From Planctomycetota bacterium (GTDB taxonomy: Bacteria > Planctomycetota > Phycisphaerae > UBA1845): a stretch of DNA of 64,000 nucleotides. Under the pieces are notes generated by a model. The model ran no database searches, was not told the origin of the DNA, and saw only the letters and a program-made list of their open reading frames with translations. Shown here piece by piece: positions 17,232-24,737 of this stretch; within the stretch, counting starts at the first letter, position 1, and each line of letters opens with the position of its first letter. The position numbers were made by a program, and so were the translations under genes. Location: positions 19,321-83,320 of the forward strand of contig JAJRPG010000094.1 in NCBI GenBank assembly GCA_024280855.1. Reading direction: 5' to 3'.

Positions 17232-18365
17232 ATGAATTGGCTAAGATTATCGCTAATAAGTGCAACTATGCTCTTCGCCTGTGTGCAACCCACTCGTGGG
17301 CAAATCCCGCCTTGGCCAATCACAACCGCTACCACCATCGACAATGCTTTAGCTTACCTCGCTACAGGTTCCGCGGCTGACGGCGGCTGGCAGGCGTTTG
17401 GGCGATCTCACCCGGCTATCTCCGCGCTTGTTCTCAAAGCATTATTACAAGACAAAAATTACGGCCCACAGCACCCCGTCGTGAAGCGAGGGTTGGGTTT
17501 TATCATGCGATTCGTCCAAAGCGACGGCGGTATTTATGTCCCTGGCGAGGGCATGCGAAACTACCACACCAGTGTCTGCCTGCTGGCATTGTCAGCTACG
17601 AAGGATGCCCAATATGAAAAGACCATTCTTAACGCTCAGCGATTCTTAAAGAAATTACAATGGGACGAAGCCGAAGATCACGATCCATCAAGCAGTTGGT
17701 ACGGCGGGCAAGGTTATGGTAAACACAAAAGACCCGACCTATCCAACACTCAACTAATGTTAGAAGCTTTGCATCAAAGCGGTTTATCGCACGACGACCC
17801 GGCCTATCATAAAGCATTGGCTTTCGTGTCGCGTTGCCAGATGTTAAGTGAAACCAACGACCAATCTTTCGCCAGAGGAAGTGATGATGGCGGATTCGTT
17901 TATACGCCGGTTGGTCAGGGTGAGTCCAAAGCCGGAACGGAAATTGTTGATGGCAAGCCGCGACTAAGAAGCTACGGCTCTATGACCTACGCAGGCTTTA
18001 AGAGCATGCTATACGCTCAGGTTGGGCGTGATGATGTGCGTATCAAGCGTGCGTTATCTTGGATGCAGAAACATTACACGCTCGATCACAATCCCAACAT
18101 GCCCACCGCTCAGTCCAGGGAAGGCCTATACTATTATTACCATACATTTGCTCGAGCCTTAGATGCTTGGGGAGAAGATGTTTTAGTAGATGCCAAGGGC
18201 AAGTCACATCAATGGCGGCGCGAGTTATGCGAAAAGCTAATCGATTTGCAACGCCCAGACGGAAGCTTCAGCAACCCAGCCGACCGCTGGTTTGAGGGGA
18301 ATCCACATCTAGTTACGGCTTATGCAGTATTAGCCATGCAAACCGCTATAAATGATGTTAAATAA
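17232..18365 (+). CDS. Secreted prenyltransferase/squalene cyclase-fold repeat protein
   Basis: A signal peptide (LRLSLISATMLFACVQPTRG) precedes an all-helical barrel of repeated units with the QW-like pattern of terpenoid cyclase and prenyltransferase folds: DGGWQAFGRSHPAISALVLKA, DGGIYVPGEGMRNYHTSVCL, DLSNTQLMLEAL, QRPDGSFSNPADRWFEG. No DXDD or farnesyltransferase zinc site is evident, and export to the periplasm rules out a normal squalene cyclase role. Such proteins are frequent in Planctomycetota with unknown substrate. GAGATT upstream is a weak ribosome site. The end of the gene abuts an inverted-repeat hairpin (18372-18456). Confidence 0.75.
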   Translation: MNWLRLSLISATMLFACVQPTRGQIPPWPITTATTIDNALAYLATGSAADGGWQAFGRSHPAISALVLKALLQDKNYGPQHPVVKRGLGFIMRFVQSDGGIYVPGEGMRNYHTSVCLLALSATKDAQYEKTILNAQRFLKKLQWDEAEDHDPSSSWYGGQGYGKHKRPDLSNTQLMLEALHQSGLSHDDPAYHKALAFVSRCQMLSETNDQSFARGSDDGGFVYTPVGQGESKAGTEIVDGKPRLRSYGSMTYAGFKSMLYAQVGRDDVRIKRALSWMQKHYTLDHNPNMPTAQSREGLYYYYHTFARALDAWGEDVLVDAKGKSHQWRRELCEKLIDLQRPDGSFSNPADRWFEGNPHLVTAYAVLAMQTAINDVK

Positions 18366-18371
18366 CAGGCT

Positions 18372-18456
18372 GGGTGGCATGCCCAAGCCCCTAGGCGCGG
18401 GCATGGTCAATCGGATGTTAAACATGCTCGCGCCTAGAGGCTTGAGCATGCCACCC
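18372..18456. repeat. Inverted repeat, 34-bp arms, 17-bp loop
   Basis: Left arm 18372-18405 and right arm 18423-18456 pair almost completely (core GGCATGCCCAAGCCCCTAGG against CCTAGAGGCTTGAGCATGCC). It lies a few bases after the stop of the secreted helical-barrel gene, so it could act as a bidirectional terminator, although no T-run follows. Its arm composition resembles the 7259-7418 element, and it is probably another MITE-like palindrome. Confidence 0.7.
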
Positions 18457-18520
18457 GGGACGTCAAAATTTTCGTGTAGCTACTATGCAAGATCAATGGC
18501 ACTGGCCATGCTGTCGAGAT

Positions 18521-18592
18521 TGATGCGTGCAAATAGTCTAGGCAGGTCAACCTTCCGCCTTGGGGGCGAAAGAACGACCATGCCCTACAAGA
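18521..18592. repeat. Half copy of the MITE-like element (copy C)
   Basis: Contains the right half of copies A and B only: AATAGTCTAGGCAGGTCAAC then GAAAGAACGACCATGCCCTA. The left half is missing. It lies upstream of the zinc-ribbon gene array in a 272-base gap that also holds the 18372-18456 palindrome. Confidence 0.6.
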
Positions 18593-18637
18593 ATTTCGTC
18601 ACATAGCTGTTAGTGATGTGGTATCATTGGAGGTATT

Positions 18638-19213
18638 ATGACAAACATCAGCAGATCAAGACGCATAACCAGAATTCAATTGATGGCGTTGTGTGCGTTT
18701 ACTCTCATCGTTGGCTTTGCCACTTCATCGCTCACGCTATTGGCGGTTCAGATTTTTGTTGGTGGGATTCCTCTTGGTACAGCATATGCAGACATCATTT
18801 TCCAGCAGTTCGCTACAGGACACAATTTGTTCATCTTTGCCCTGATTGGCCTCATTCCGTTTGTCGCACTTCTTATGAAGATGTTATCCATATCTAAGAA
18901 ATACAATGCCCGGAAGTGTTATGCTCTATATCTTAGTGGGCTAATCGGAATACTCGGCTTCATGATTCCATCCCATGTCGATGTGTGGTATCCATTGTAT
19001 GGGCCTGGTCGAATGTCTTCGACAGCAGTAGTTGCATTCATGTTCATACCATTCTGGTGCATTGGTACGATGCTTATTGGCATGTTCGTTGGTCGCCAAA
19101 TTATTAAGATAAAATGGTTTCAAGCATTCCCGGCCGGGCACTGCCAACACTGTGGCTACAACCTCACCGAAAACGTATCCGGAAAATGCTCCGAATGTGG
19201 GAAAGCAATATGA
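18638..19213 (+). CDS. Membrane protein with C-terminal zinc ribbon, array member 1
   Basis: 191 residues with four to five hydrophobic segments (FTLIVGFATSSLTLLAVQIF, LFIFALIGLIPFVALL, LIGILGFMIP, FMFIPFWCIGTMLIGMFVG). They are followed by a short basic link and the ribbon HCQHCGYNLTENVSGKCSEC, four cysteines in two CxxC pairs. TTGGAGGTATT precedes the ATG, the only strong ribosome site of the six-gene set. The stop overlaps the next start (ATGA). Such ribbon tails are common in Planctomycetota and their role is unknown; binding zinc is inferred from the cysteine pattern. Confidence 0.7.
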   Translation: MTNISRSRRITRIQLMALCAFTLIVGFATSSLTLLAVQIFVGGIPLGTAYADIIFQQFATGHNLFIFALIGLIPFVALLMKMLSISKKYNARKCYALYLSGLIGILGFMIPSHVDVWYPLYGPGRMSSTAVVAFMFIPFWCIGTMLIGMFVGRQIIKIKWFQAFPAGHCQHCGYNLTENVSGKCSECGKAI

Positions 19214-19800
19214 TCCGTAAGGCTTTCACTAATTTTCGTAGCATCGCTATCTGGTTTATGACGTTAATTTTATGTCTATCGGCGATGGCGGCGTTGGTTG
19301 GGGGGTTCTATCCTCTTGGTTTAACTTTGGTGCAAGATGGTGTTAGTGAAACTTACGTCGGGCTTCGTGCAGAATCAGGTGCAACGGGTTTGTTCATACA
19401 ATTTGTCACAGACCTCCCACAAGATTCTGAAAAAAACACGGTACTAATGATTGGTGAATCGCTGACATCCAATCCGACAGGTGTTGCATGCTTTGTCAAC
19501 AGAATAGAACCCGTAACATGGGATACGTCGCATGTTGAGAATCGCAGCGGATTCCCATTTTCTCAGTCTTTCGAAACCGCTGATTTTCCCTCTAAAATAG
19601 TGCATGGTATGCGACACACAATCATGGTTAGCATACATTGCATACCATTGATTGCGTGCGCTACGCTTGTAGCATTTTTCGTATGTCGCGGTCCTTGGCG
19701 TCGTTGGAATCGACGTCGTTTGGGCCTTTGTCTTCATTGCGGATACAATCTGACGGGAAATGTGTCCGGCAAATGCTCCGAATGTGGGAAAGCCATATGA
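19210..19800 (+). CDS. Membrane protein with C-terminal zinc ribbon, array member 2
   Basis: The start is the ATG within the ATGA overlap with member 1 (MIRKAFTNF); the longer ORF from 19114 only re-reads member 1. There is one N-terminal membrane helix (IAIWFMTLILCLSAMAALVG), an outside domain of about 110 residues with no family, a second helix (IPLIACATLVAFFV), an RRWNRRR link and the ribbon LCLHCGYNLTGNVSGKCSEC. Topology places the ribbon in the cytoplasm. It ends in ATGA shared with member 3. Confidence 0.65.
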   Translation: MIRKAFTNFRSIAIWFMTLILCLSAMAALVGGFYPLGLTLVQDGVSETYVGLRAESGATGLFIQFVTDLPQDSEKNTVLMIGESLTSNPTGVACFVNRIEPVTWDTSHVENRSGFPFSQSFETADFPSKIVHGMRHTIMVSIHCIPLIACATLVAFFVCRGPWRRWNRRRLGLCLHCGYNLTGNVSGKCSECGKAI

Positions 19801-20360
19801 TCCGCAAGGCAATTGTCGCCATCTTATTTACGGCAAGTCTTATGGTTTGTTTCTGTTGGGCCACGAGTTATGACAACGTGACTCGTCAGAATTGGCCACA
19901 AGGATTGGACTCTTATACTTATTACCCTAATCCGCAAAAATGCTTCTATCTCACTTCATTGCGGGGATGGGTGAGAGTTGGCAAAATTCAGATGAATAAG
20001 CCGTTCAGAGTCCCGTCGGCCAACGATCGAGACGGTTGGATGTGGTTCGGGTTACGTACGTTTCCAGATCCTGACCTAAGGAGTACTAGATTTGGCTCAG
20101 TGATCTTTAGTCACTGCGGCGGTTTGTGGTATACTTTTGGGGGCCCCTTTGCGTCGGGCACTATTAGTGCCATCTCTGTGCCGCATTGGGCATTGTTCAT
20201 TATTCTGATCGCATACCCAGCCACCGCGTGTACCTGCGGATTGTTGCGACGAAGGCGACGACTTCGAAAGCATCTATGTCGTAACTGCGGCTACAATCTC
20301 ACCGGCAACGTATCCGGCAAATGCTCCGAATGTGGCCAACTAATCTCGGAGGAGGTATGA
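19797..20360 (+). CDS. Membrane protein with C-terminal zinc ribbon, array member 3
   Basis: It starts MIRKAIVAILFTASLMVCF at the ATGA junction, almost the same N-terminal signature (MIRKA) as member 2. Helix, outside domain, helix (WALFIILIAYPATACTCGLL), a strongly basic link (RRRRRLRK) and the ribbon LCRNCGYNLTGNVSGKCSEC follow in order. The outside domains of members 2 and 3 do not resemble each other by eye, while the ribbons are nearly identical down to the DNA. This suggests repeated conservation or gene conversion of the 3' ends. Confidence 0.65.
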   Translation: MIRKAIVAILFTASLMVCFCWATSYDNVTRQNWPQGLDSYTYYPNPQKCFYLTSLRGWVRVGKIQMNKPFRVPSANDRDGWMWFGLRTFPDPDLRSTRFGSVIFSHCGGLWYTFGGPFASGTISAISVPHWALFIILIAYPATACTCGLLRRRRRLRKHLCRNCGYNLTGNVSGKCSECGQLISEEV

Positions 20361-20803
20361 CCGTAAAATTTCGAACATTTCGGCGACGAACAAAAGTTGC
20401 GATGGCTCTTTCCATCGTTTTTTTACTTGTCACCGTATTCAGTTTTACGGCAGTTCAGCATTTCTATATTGACCATTACATTATTGGAATAGCGGGTGGT
20501 GGAATCGACTTTTATGATGTGATATTCAAAGTTGGCTCAATTGAGCCAAGCATCAGTTTCACTACTTGGTCAATTAGATGGCTGCCTGAAATTGAGAATA
20601 ATCCATCTTCTAAATTCTATAATTGCACAGCATTTATTCCTGTATGGATGGTTGCGCCGCTTGTATTCATACCAACATACCTGCTATGGCGAAAAGATCG
20701 ACGTACCCCGAAGGGACACTGCAAAAATTGCGGATACAACCTCATCGGCAACGTATCTGGTAAATGCTCCGAATGTGGCCAACCAATCTCGGAGGTGTCA
20801 TGA
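20357..20803 (+). CDS. Membrane protein with C-terminal zinc ribbon, array member 4
   Basis: 148 residues from the ATG at 20357 (MTVKFRTFRRRTKVAMALS); the preceding MLRMWPTNLGG of the ORF track is the ribbon DNA of member 3 in another frame. GGAGG lies a few bases before the ATG. N-terminal basic segment, helix (MALSIVFLLVTVFSF), about 60 outside residues, helix (FIPVWMVAPLVFIPTYLLW), link RKDRRTPKGH, ribbon CKNCGYNLIGNVSGKCSEC. Closest to member 5 in both helices and link, so these two are recent duplicates. Confidence 0.65.
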   Translation: MTVKFRTFRRRTKVAMALSIVFLLVTVFSFTAVQHFYIDHYIIGIAGGGIDFYDVIFKVGSIEPSISFTTWSIRWLPEIENNPSSKFYNCTAFIPVWMVAPLVFIPTYLLWRKDRRTPKGHCKNCGYNLIGNVSGKCSECGQPISEVS

Positions 20804-21234
20804 CAGCAACACGCAGATCACTTAGGTTGCGTACGAAAATTGCACTGATACTATCTGCTGTGTTAGTACTCATTACCGTAACAAGCTTCACGACAACCAT
20901 TTATGGCTTATTCGATCATTGCGCAATCACTATTGGATACGGTGGAACTGTTTTCAGTCCGAGGACTGAGGGGAGAAGAAATGGTTTCAAGATTAAGGAG
21001 GCTTCACCAATTATATTTTGGCTGCCATGGATCCAGACCGACACAATTGGTAGCACAAATCCTACGACAAGAATGTTTCTTCCCATGTGGATGATTGCGC
21101 CATTCGTATTCATCCCTACTTTTCTCTTGTGGCGAAAAGATCGACGTACTCCGGAGGGGCACTGCCCAAACTGTGACTACGATTTAACCGGCAACGTATC
21201 CGGCAAATGCTCTGAATGTGGAGTGACTATATGA
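20800..21234 (+). CDS. Membrane protein with C-terminal zinc ribbon, array member 5
   Basis: 144 residues from ATG 20800 (MTATRRSLRLRTKIALILS), again with GGAGG just upstream inside the previous gene's end. It shares with member 4 the N-terminal helix style, the WMIAPFVFIPTFLLWRKDR segment and the position of the ribbon. The ribbon here is CPNCDYDLTGNVSGKCSEC, with CDYD in place of CGYN. The outside part (about residues 40-95) is different. The stop overlaps the next start by ATGA. Confidence 0.65.
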   Translation: MTATRRSLRLRTKIALILSAVLVLITVTSFTTTIYGLFDHCAITIGYGGTVFSPRTEGRRNGFKIKEASPIIFWLPWIQTDTIGSTNPTTRMFLPMWMIAPFVFIPTFLLWRKDRRTPEGHCPNCDYDLTGNVSGKCSECGVTI

Positions 21235-21713
21235 TTCGCAAATTTGCCATTTTTATTCTCTTGCTGTGTGCTGCTGCTACGACATATTTTACCGTTGTTA
21301 GCTTCCACCCACGTTACTTTTATTGTGGGGCAATAACTGAATTTGATACCTTGCAAGCACAAATCAAGTTCGGATCTGTCATGTTAGTATACATGCATAC
21401 CGACACGCCGCGCCCGATGGAAACAAGTATCCACAAATTCCGGACTCAAGACCTACCGGACGATGCATTGAAGGCATCGCTGGAGAATATGATTCTATAT
21501 AAAATCAGGTGGTATCGTCCGACCATCTATGGGAATGGTAAAGGTTTTTCGCATGCAATAATTTTACCGTTTTGGGTTCCATTGGGATTGTTCATGCTCT
21601 ACCCTTCCATCGTATTCATCCATGCTCGACGTCGCCGGCGTAGGCGTCGATTAAAGGGGCTGTGCCTCATCTTAAAAGAAAAGGGGTTTTGCGCATCTTG
21701 CCGATTCTCGTAA
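21231..21713 (+). CDS. Array member 6, zinc ribbon replaced at prophage junction
   Basis: It begins MIRKFAIFILLLCAAATTYF like members 2 and 3, with an outside domain, a second helix (IILPFWVPLGLFMLYPSIVF) and the basic link RRRRRRR. The paralogues then read GLCLHCGYNLTGN; this gene reads GLCL and at once diverges to ILKEKGFCASCRFS and a stop. The break falls at about 21669, which I take as the left junction of the Mu-like prophage. The last 15 codons would therefore be phage DNA and the ribbon is lost. The remainder of a ribbon is not seen beyond the right end of the prophage in this window. Confidence 0.6.
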   Translation: MIRKFAIFILLLCAAATTYFTVVSFHPRYFYCGAITEFDTLQAQIKFGSVMLVYMHTDTPRPMETSIHKFRTQDLPDDALKASLENMILYKIRWYRPTIYGNGKGFSHAIILPFWVPLGLFMLYPSIVFIHARRRRRRRRLKGLCLILKEKGFCASCRFS

Positions 21714-21922
21714 GTCGTTTGTTTATCAGGGGTTACGTTAGAATTGGCGGTTTTTTGGTTCTGCGCGGCGCAGATTGAATCGAGGGGACGCGAAGTGGTT
21801 TGGCATTTCTTGCCGTTGCTCTAAGTACTTTAGAAATCATAGACTTACGACACGAATGCCAAACCTGAGAAAGCGCAATGCGCAATGGAAAACGCAATGA
21901 AACGCGATTATATGCCATTCCT
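21714..21922. other. Left-end region with inverted 11-bp repeats, candidate transposase sites
   Basis: Non-coding. The pair GGTTTGGCATT (21797-21807) and AATGCCAAACC (21855-21865) is a perfect inverted repeat with 47 bases between. Its core GCCAAACC also occurs twice at the right end of the prophage (63230 and 63250 sites). CTAAG/CTTTAG motifs between them echo the CTTAGA of the other right-end sites. In Mu the transposase binds several such sites at each end. Assignment here rests only on the shared core and position. Confidence 0.4.
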
Positions 21923-22234
21923 TTATTCGTAATCAGGGGAATCACGAATCGCGAAATGGTGTGACAAAACGGCGTCGATCGCATGACACAGTTCGCTGGC
22001 CTCAGCATCGCTCAAGGCCGGCTCATCGTAAAATTCAAGCACACAGCAACTATCGCCAGAGGCTAGGCTGAAAGAGACGTTTGTGCCGACACCGATGAAA
22101 CTTTCATTCGCAGGGATCAACTCCGCGACAAAGCGCGGGGAAATCGTGTGCATGATGAACACACGGGCGTCGCCGGGTTCGGCGGTGTCGTCGATTATGA
22201 ATCTCGGAATCTGTCGGTTGTTGTTTTTGACCAT
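21923..22234 (-). CDS. Hypothetical phage protein
   Basis: 103 residues, acidic, no membrane segment or recognised domain. The middle (ARVFIMHTISPRFVAELIP, then GTNVSFSLASGDSCCVLEFYDEP) looks like a small beta-rich fold. The start is coupled to the gene before it by TAATG. It is the last gene of the leftward early block, next to the left prophage end, a place where transposable phages often keep accessory genes. Function unknown. Confidence 0.55.
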   Translation of the reverse strand: MVKNNNRQIPRFIIDDTAEPGDARVFIMHTISPRFVAELIPANESFIGVGTNVSFSLASGDSCCVLEFYDEPALSDAEASELCHAIDAVLSHHFAIRDSPDYE

Positions 22235-22767
22235 TACGCTCTTTTCAATACTGAATCAAAATGTTCAATCGTATGATCGTCGCCACTTGAATTCATAGCA
22301 AGTGAAATATCTTCGGAGCAATAGCATGAGCCGTGGTCACTGATGCGTAATTTGATAGTCTGGCAATCGCAATCGCTCAAGTCATCAGCCCCGCTAGCAC
22401 ACAACCCGCATGTTTTGGTTAATTCGTAATATCTTGAATTTGTGTTAAAGCCGCCAGAACAAATGGCTGGCATGTCCCAGCCGTTAGATTCGCAAAGCTT
22501 CCGGACTTGTTTTTCAGTCGATTCTATCCAATCCATCACCGTTTTATTGCGATTGCAATCGTCGCAGTAAATGTCATCGTTGGATTCTTCTATCCACTCA
22601 TTTTTTTCAAGGGTTTTGTCGCAATCACAGCATGATGCCGATACATACATGGCTTCACTGCAAATAGGGCACATAGGTTGTCCTTTGCCAGTCAATTTGC
22701 AATCGGCATAATCCTTGTCGATTTCGCAATCTGAACAGTATATGTTGGCGTTTTTGTTCATTAACAT
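22234..22767 (-). CDS. Cys-rich multi-zinc-finger protein
   Basis: About 177 residues from ATG 22767 (MLMNKNANIYCSDCEID) with at least seven Cys pairs: CSDCEIDKDYADCK, CPIC, CCDCDK, CDDC, CGLCASG, CDCQ, CYCSED. They suggest two or three zinc ribbons of LIM or rubredoxin-like spacing. TATAAT lies seven bases before this ATG, which would give a leaderless transcript; ATG 22761 (MNKN) is the alternative. With the next gene it forms a two-gene unit that may have its own promoter, apart from the main early operon. Confidence 0.55.
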   Translation of the reverse strand: MLMNKNANIYCSDCEIDKDYADCKLTGKGQPMCPICSEAMYVSASCCDCDKTLEKNEWIEESNDDIYCDDCNRNKTVMDWIESTEKQVRKLCESNGWDMPAICSGGFNTNSRYYELTKTCGLCASGADDLSDCDCQTIKLRISDHGSCYCSEDISLAMNSSGDDHTIEHFDSVLKRA

Positions 22768-22840
22768 AATACGATTATACACGTTATTAAGACAGAAGCA
22801 CTGTATAATAATGGGGAAAATTTGTAAGGAGGCTGAGGTG

Positions 22841-24112
22841 TCATAGCGGTTTTCTCGCGCGGGGCTTTGGGCGGTTTAGCTGTTGGTAGAACATTAGCGT
22901 GATGCGTTTTTGGGCTACTGGACTGTCGATGGCTGTGTTGTGGTCTTTGCACCACTGCTCGACCTTGGCTTGGATGTTGTGCGTTTCCGGGCACTGCAAA
23001 TCTGGCCACCACAAGGCGAAGGTTGCTGATGCCTCTTTTCTGGCGTGCTGCTCGCCGCGAGCGGCTCGGAATAGCATGGATCGGTAGTTGCTCTCCAGCT
23101 TGACCATTGCGTCGTGTAGTGAGGCGGCTGGCTCGGCCATGATCGATCCGGGCTGAGCCGCGACCTGGTCGGCGGCGTGGTCGAATCCGATCGATCTCAA
23201 AAACTGGTCGGTGTCTTTTACTAATACCTGTCGGTTCTGGTTGGATGGCGAGGTGACTGGATCGCGGTGCTGGACCTGCTTGGATAATTTGCTGATAGCT
23301 GTCTTGGCAGTGCTGCTGTTGGTGTCGCGTTTACGCGCTTTGGCGGCGGCACGCGAGGCTTGGATGTCGGCACATTTTATCATCTTAAAATACCAATCGG
23401 CATAATCGTACTTGGACCATTTGGCAAAAATCTTGAATGGGTAAATACTGCGGTTGGTGTCGTACTCGTAATAGCATTCGATTGTTTTAAGCACGTCGTC
23501 GATGTTGTATTTTTGGCCATCGGGCTTGAGTAGATTGAGCAGACCTGCGGCGCGTGTCATCATGGGCGTGTCGATGACCTCGCTGTTGTTAATCCGCCAG
23601 GACCACCACATGCAAATCATCATGGCCTCTTTGGCATTGGCCGGATCGACGACTAACAACTTTTTGATCGGCTTAACGTACTTATCTCGCAAGCCGTCGA
23701 TGCCATGAAGCTCGTACATTTTTAGCCATCGGCGAACGCTGCCTGCTTTGCCAATGCGGGCAGCCAAGACCGACTTGGATACGTCAGGGTTGATTTTGAC
23801 CAGGTGTTGATAGCGTTGAACCAAGTCGAGCTTTAGCTTCAACTTTTTGTCGATGGGAACATCGCCGCCTGGCTGCGGTGCTGTTGATCGATAATCGATG
23901 GGCGTGTCCTGACGATTAAACTGAGGCGGAAACTCAACGCGACCTGTTACATGATCGCCATCACGAACGATGTAACAATACATCCCTGCAAATTCAAAAG
24001 TGCCTTGCTGGACCGATGGCCGATCCACTGGCGTGGTTTGAGTCACTGACGTGGTTTGAACGCCGATCGAAGGCGGTTCGATCGGCGTTCGAGTTGGTGT
24101 TGAAGTCGTCAT
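22841..24112 (-). CDS. HTH-containing phage protein, transposase-like DNA-binding region
   Basis: 423 residues. After a Thr/Pro-rich N-terminus there is a helix-turn-helix at about residues 105-155 (DVSKSVLAARIGKAGSVRRW followed by LHGIDGLRDKY), the kind of HTH placed before catalytic domains in many integrases and transposases. No DDE residues follow; instead come Trp/Tyr-rich helices (MMICMWWSWRIN) and a basic, helical C-terminus. It may be a DNA-binding accessory of transposition or replication, but no family is recognised. Confidence 0.5.
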   Translation of the reverse strand: MTTSTPTRTPIEPPSIGVQTTSVTQTTPVDRPSVQQGTFEFAGMYCYIVRDGDHVTGRVEFPPQFNRQDTPIDYRSTAPQPGGDVPIDKKLKLKLDLVQRYQHLVKINPDVSKSVLAARIGKAGSVRRWLKMYELHGIDGLRDKYVKPIKKLLVVDPANAKEAMMICMWWSWRINNSEVIDTPMMTRAAGLLNLLKPDGQKYNIDDVLKTIECYYEYDTNRSIYPFKIFAKWSKYDYADWYFKMIKCADIQASRAAAKARKRDTNSSTAKTAISKLSKQVQHRDPVTSPSNQNRQVLVKDTDQFLRSIGFDHAADQVAAQPGSIMAEPAASLHDAMVKLESNYRSMLFRAARGEQHARKEASATFALWWPDLQCPETHNIQAKVEQWCKDHNTAIDSPVAQKRITLMFYQQLNRPKPRARKPL

Positions 24113-24131
24113 TTTTGTCGTACTTCTAAAA

Positions 24132-24737
24132 CTAGGCCAGTATGGCTTTGTCCGTTTCCTTCTTCATGCGCTTCATGGATTTCTCAAGCATGTTGATGCG
24201 TCGATCGGCTCGTTCAAAATTCTGCGTCATATCGCGTAACGCGCTTTTCAGCCCTTGGTTTATACTTGCGTAAGATTTAACAGTAGCGATTAGATCATCG
24301 ATCGTATCTTCAGGAGACTTCGGTTCTTTAGGCAGTGGAGGCAATGGCGTATCGAGCAATAGTTTCCTTGTGGCCTTGACCCGTTTTTGGCCCAAGACGA
24401 TTTCACCACGCTCGACGTATTCCTTTTCCGTGACACCGGATTCGATGGCTGCGAAAATACGTTGGCGGGTTTCGTTCATGTGTTCGATCAACTCGAAGTT
24501 CTCGTTCATCCATGTTTCGATGGATTTTCCTTCGCTATGGATCATGTCGAGCAGCTTGTTGTGATAATGCTTCTGCATCATCATGATATTCCACGCGAAG
24601 CGATAAGCTGCGCGTCGCACGGCTCGCACGCCGCTCACTAGCTTACGTGTTCCGGTCGCAAGATTGCCCGATTCTTTGAGGGCGTCATGCCACAGATTGT
24701 CGAACTTTGGAACTTGAACTGTTTTCTTGTTGGACAT
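24132..24737 (-). CDS. Helical phage protein (internal start of the longer 24132-25421 frame)
   Basis: ATG 24737 (MSNKKTVQVPKFDNLW) has AAGGAG eight bases upstream, the best ribosome site in the neighbourhood, so it is probably a separate product of 201 residues. It is almost all helical and ends in a coiled-coil-like region (NFERADRRINMLEKSMKRMK). No known domain. The ribosome site sits in a run of nine A residues which keeps the upstream Cys-rich frame open into this gene. With one A fewer, that upstream gene would stop at TAA within the site. Confidence 0.55.
   Translation of the reverse strand: MSNKKTVQVPKFDNLWHDALKESGNLATGTRKLVSGVRAVRRAAYRFAWNIMMMQKHYHNKLLDMIHSEGKSIETWMNENFELIEHMNETRQRIFAAIESGVTEKEYVERGEIVLGQKRVKATRKLLLDTPLPPLPKEPKSPEDTIDDLIATVKSYASINQGLKSALRDMTQNFERADRRINMLEKSMKRMKKETDKAILA

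Noticed and set aside
18638-21713. The ribbon DNA repeats as a mobile repeat family
   Set aside because: They are all in frame at gene 3' ends and encode the same zinc ribbon, so they are coding repeats of paralogues.
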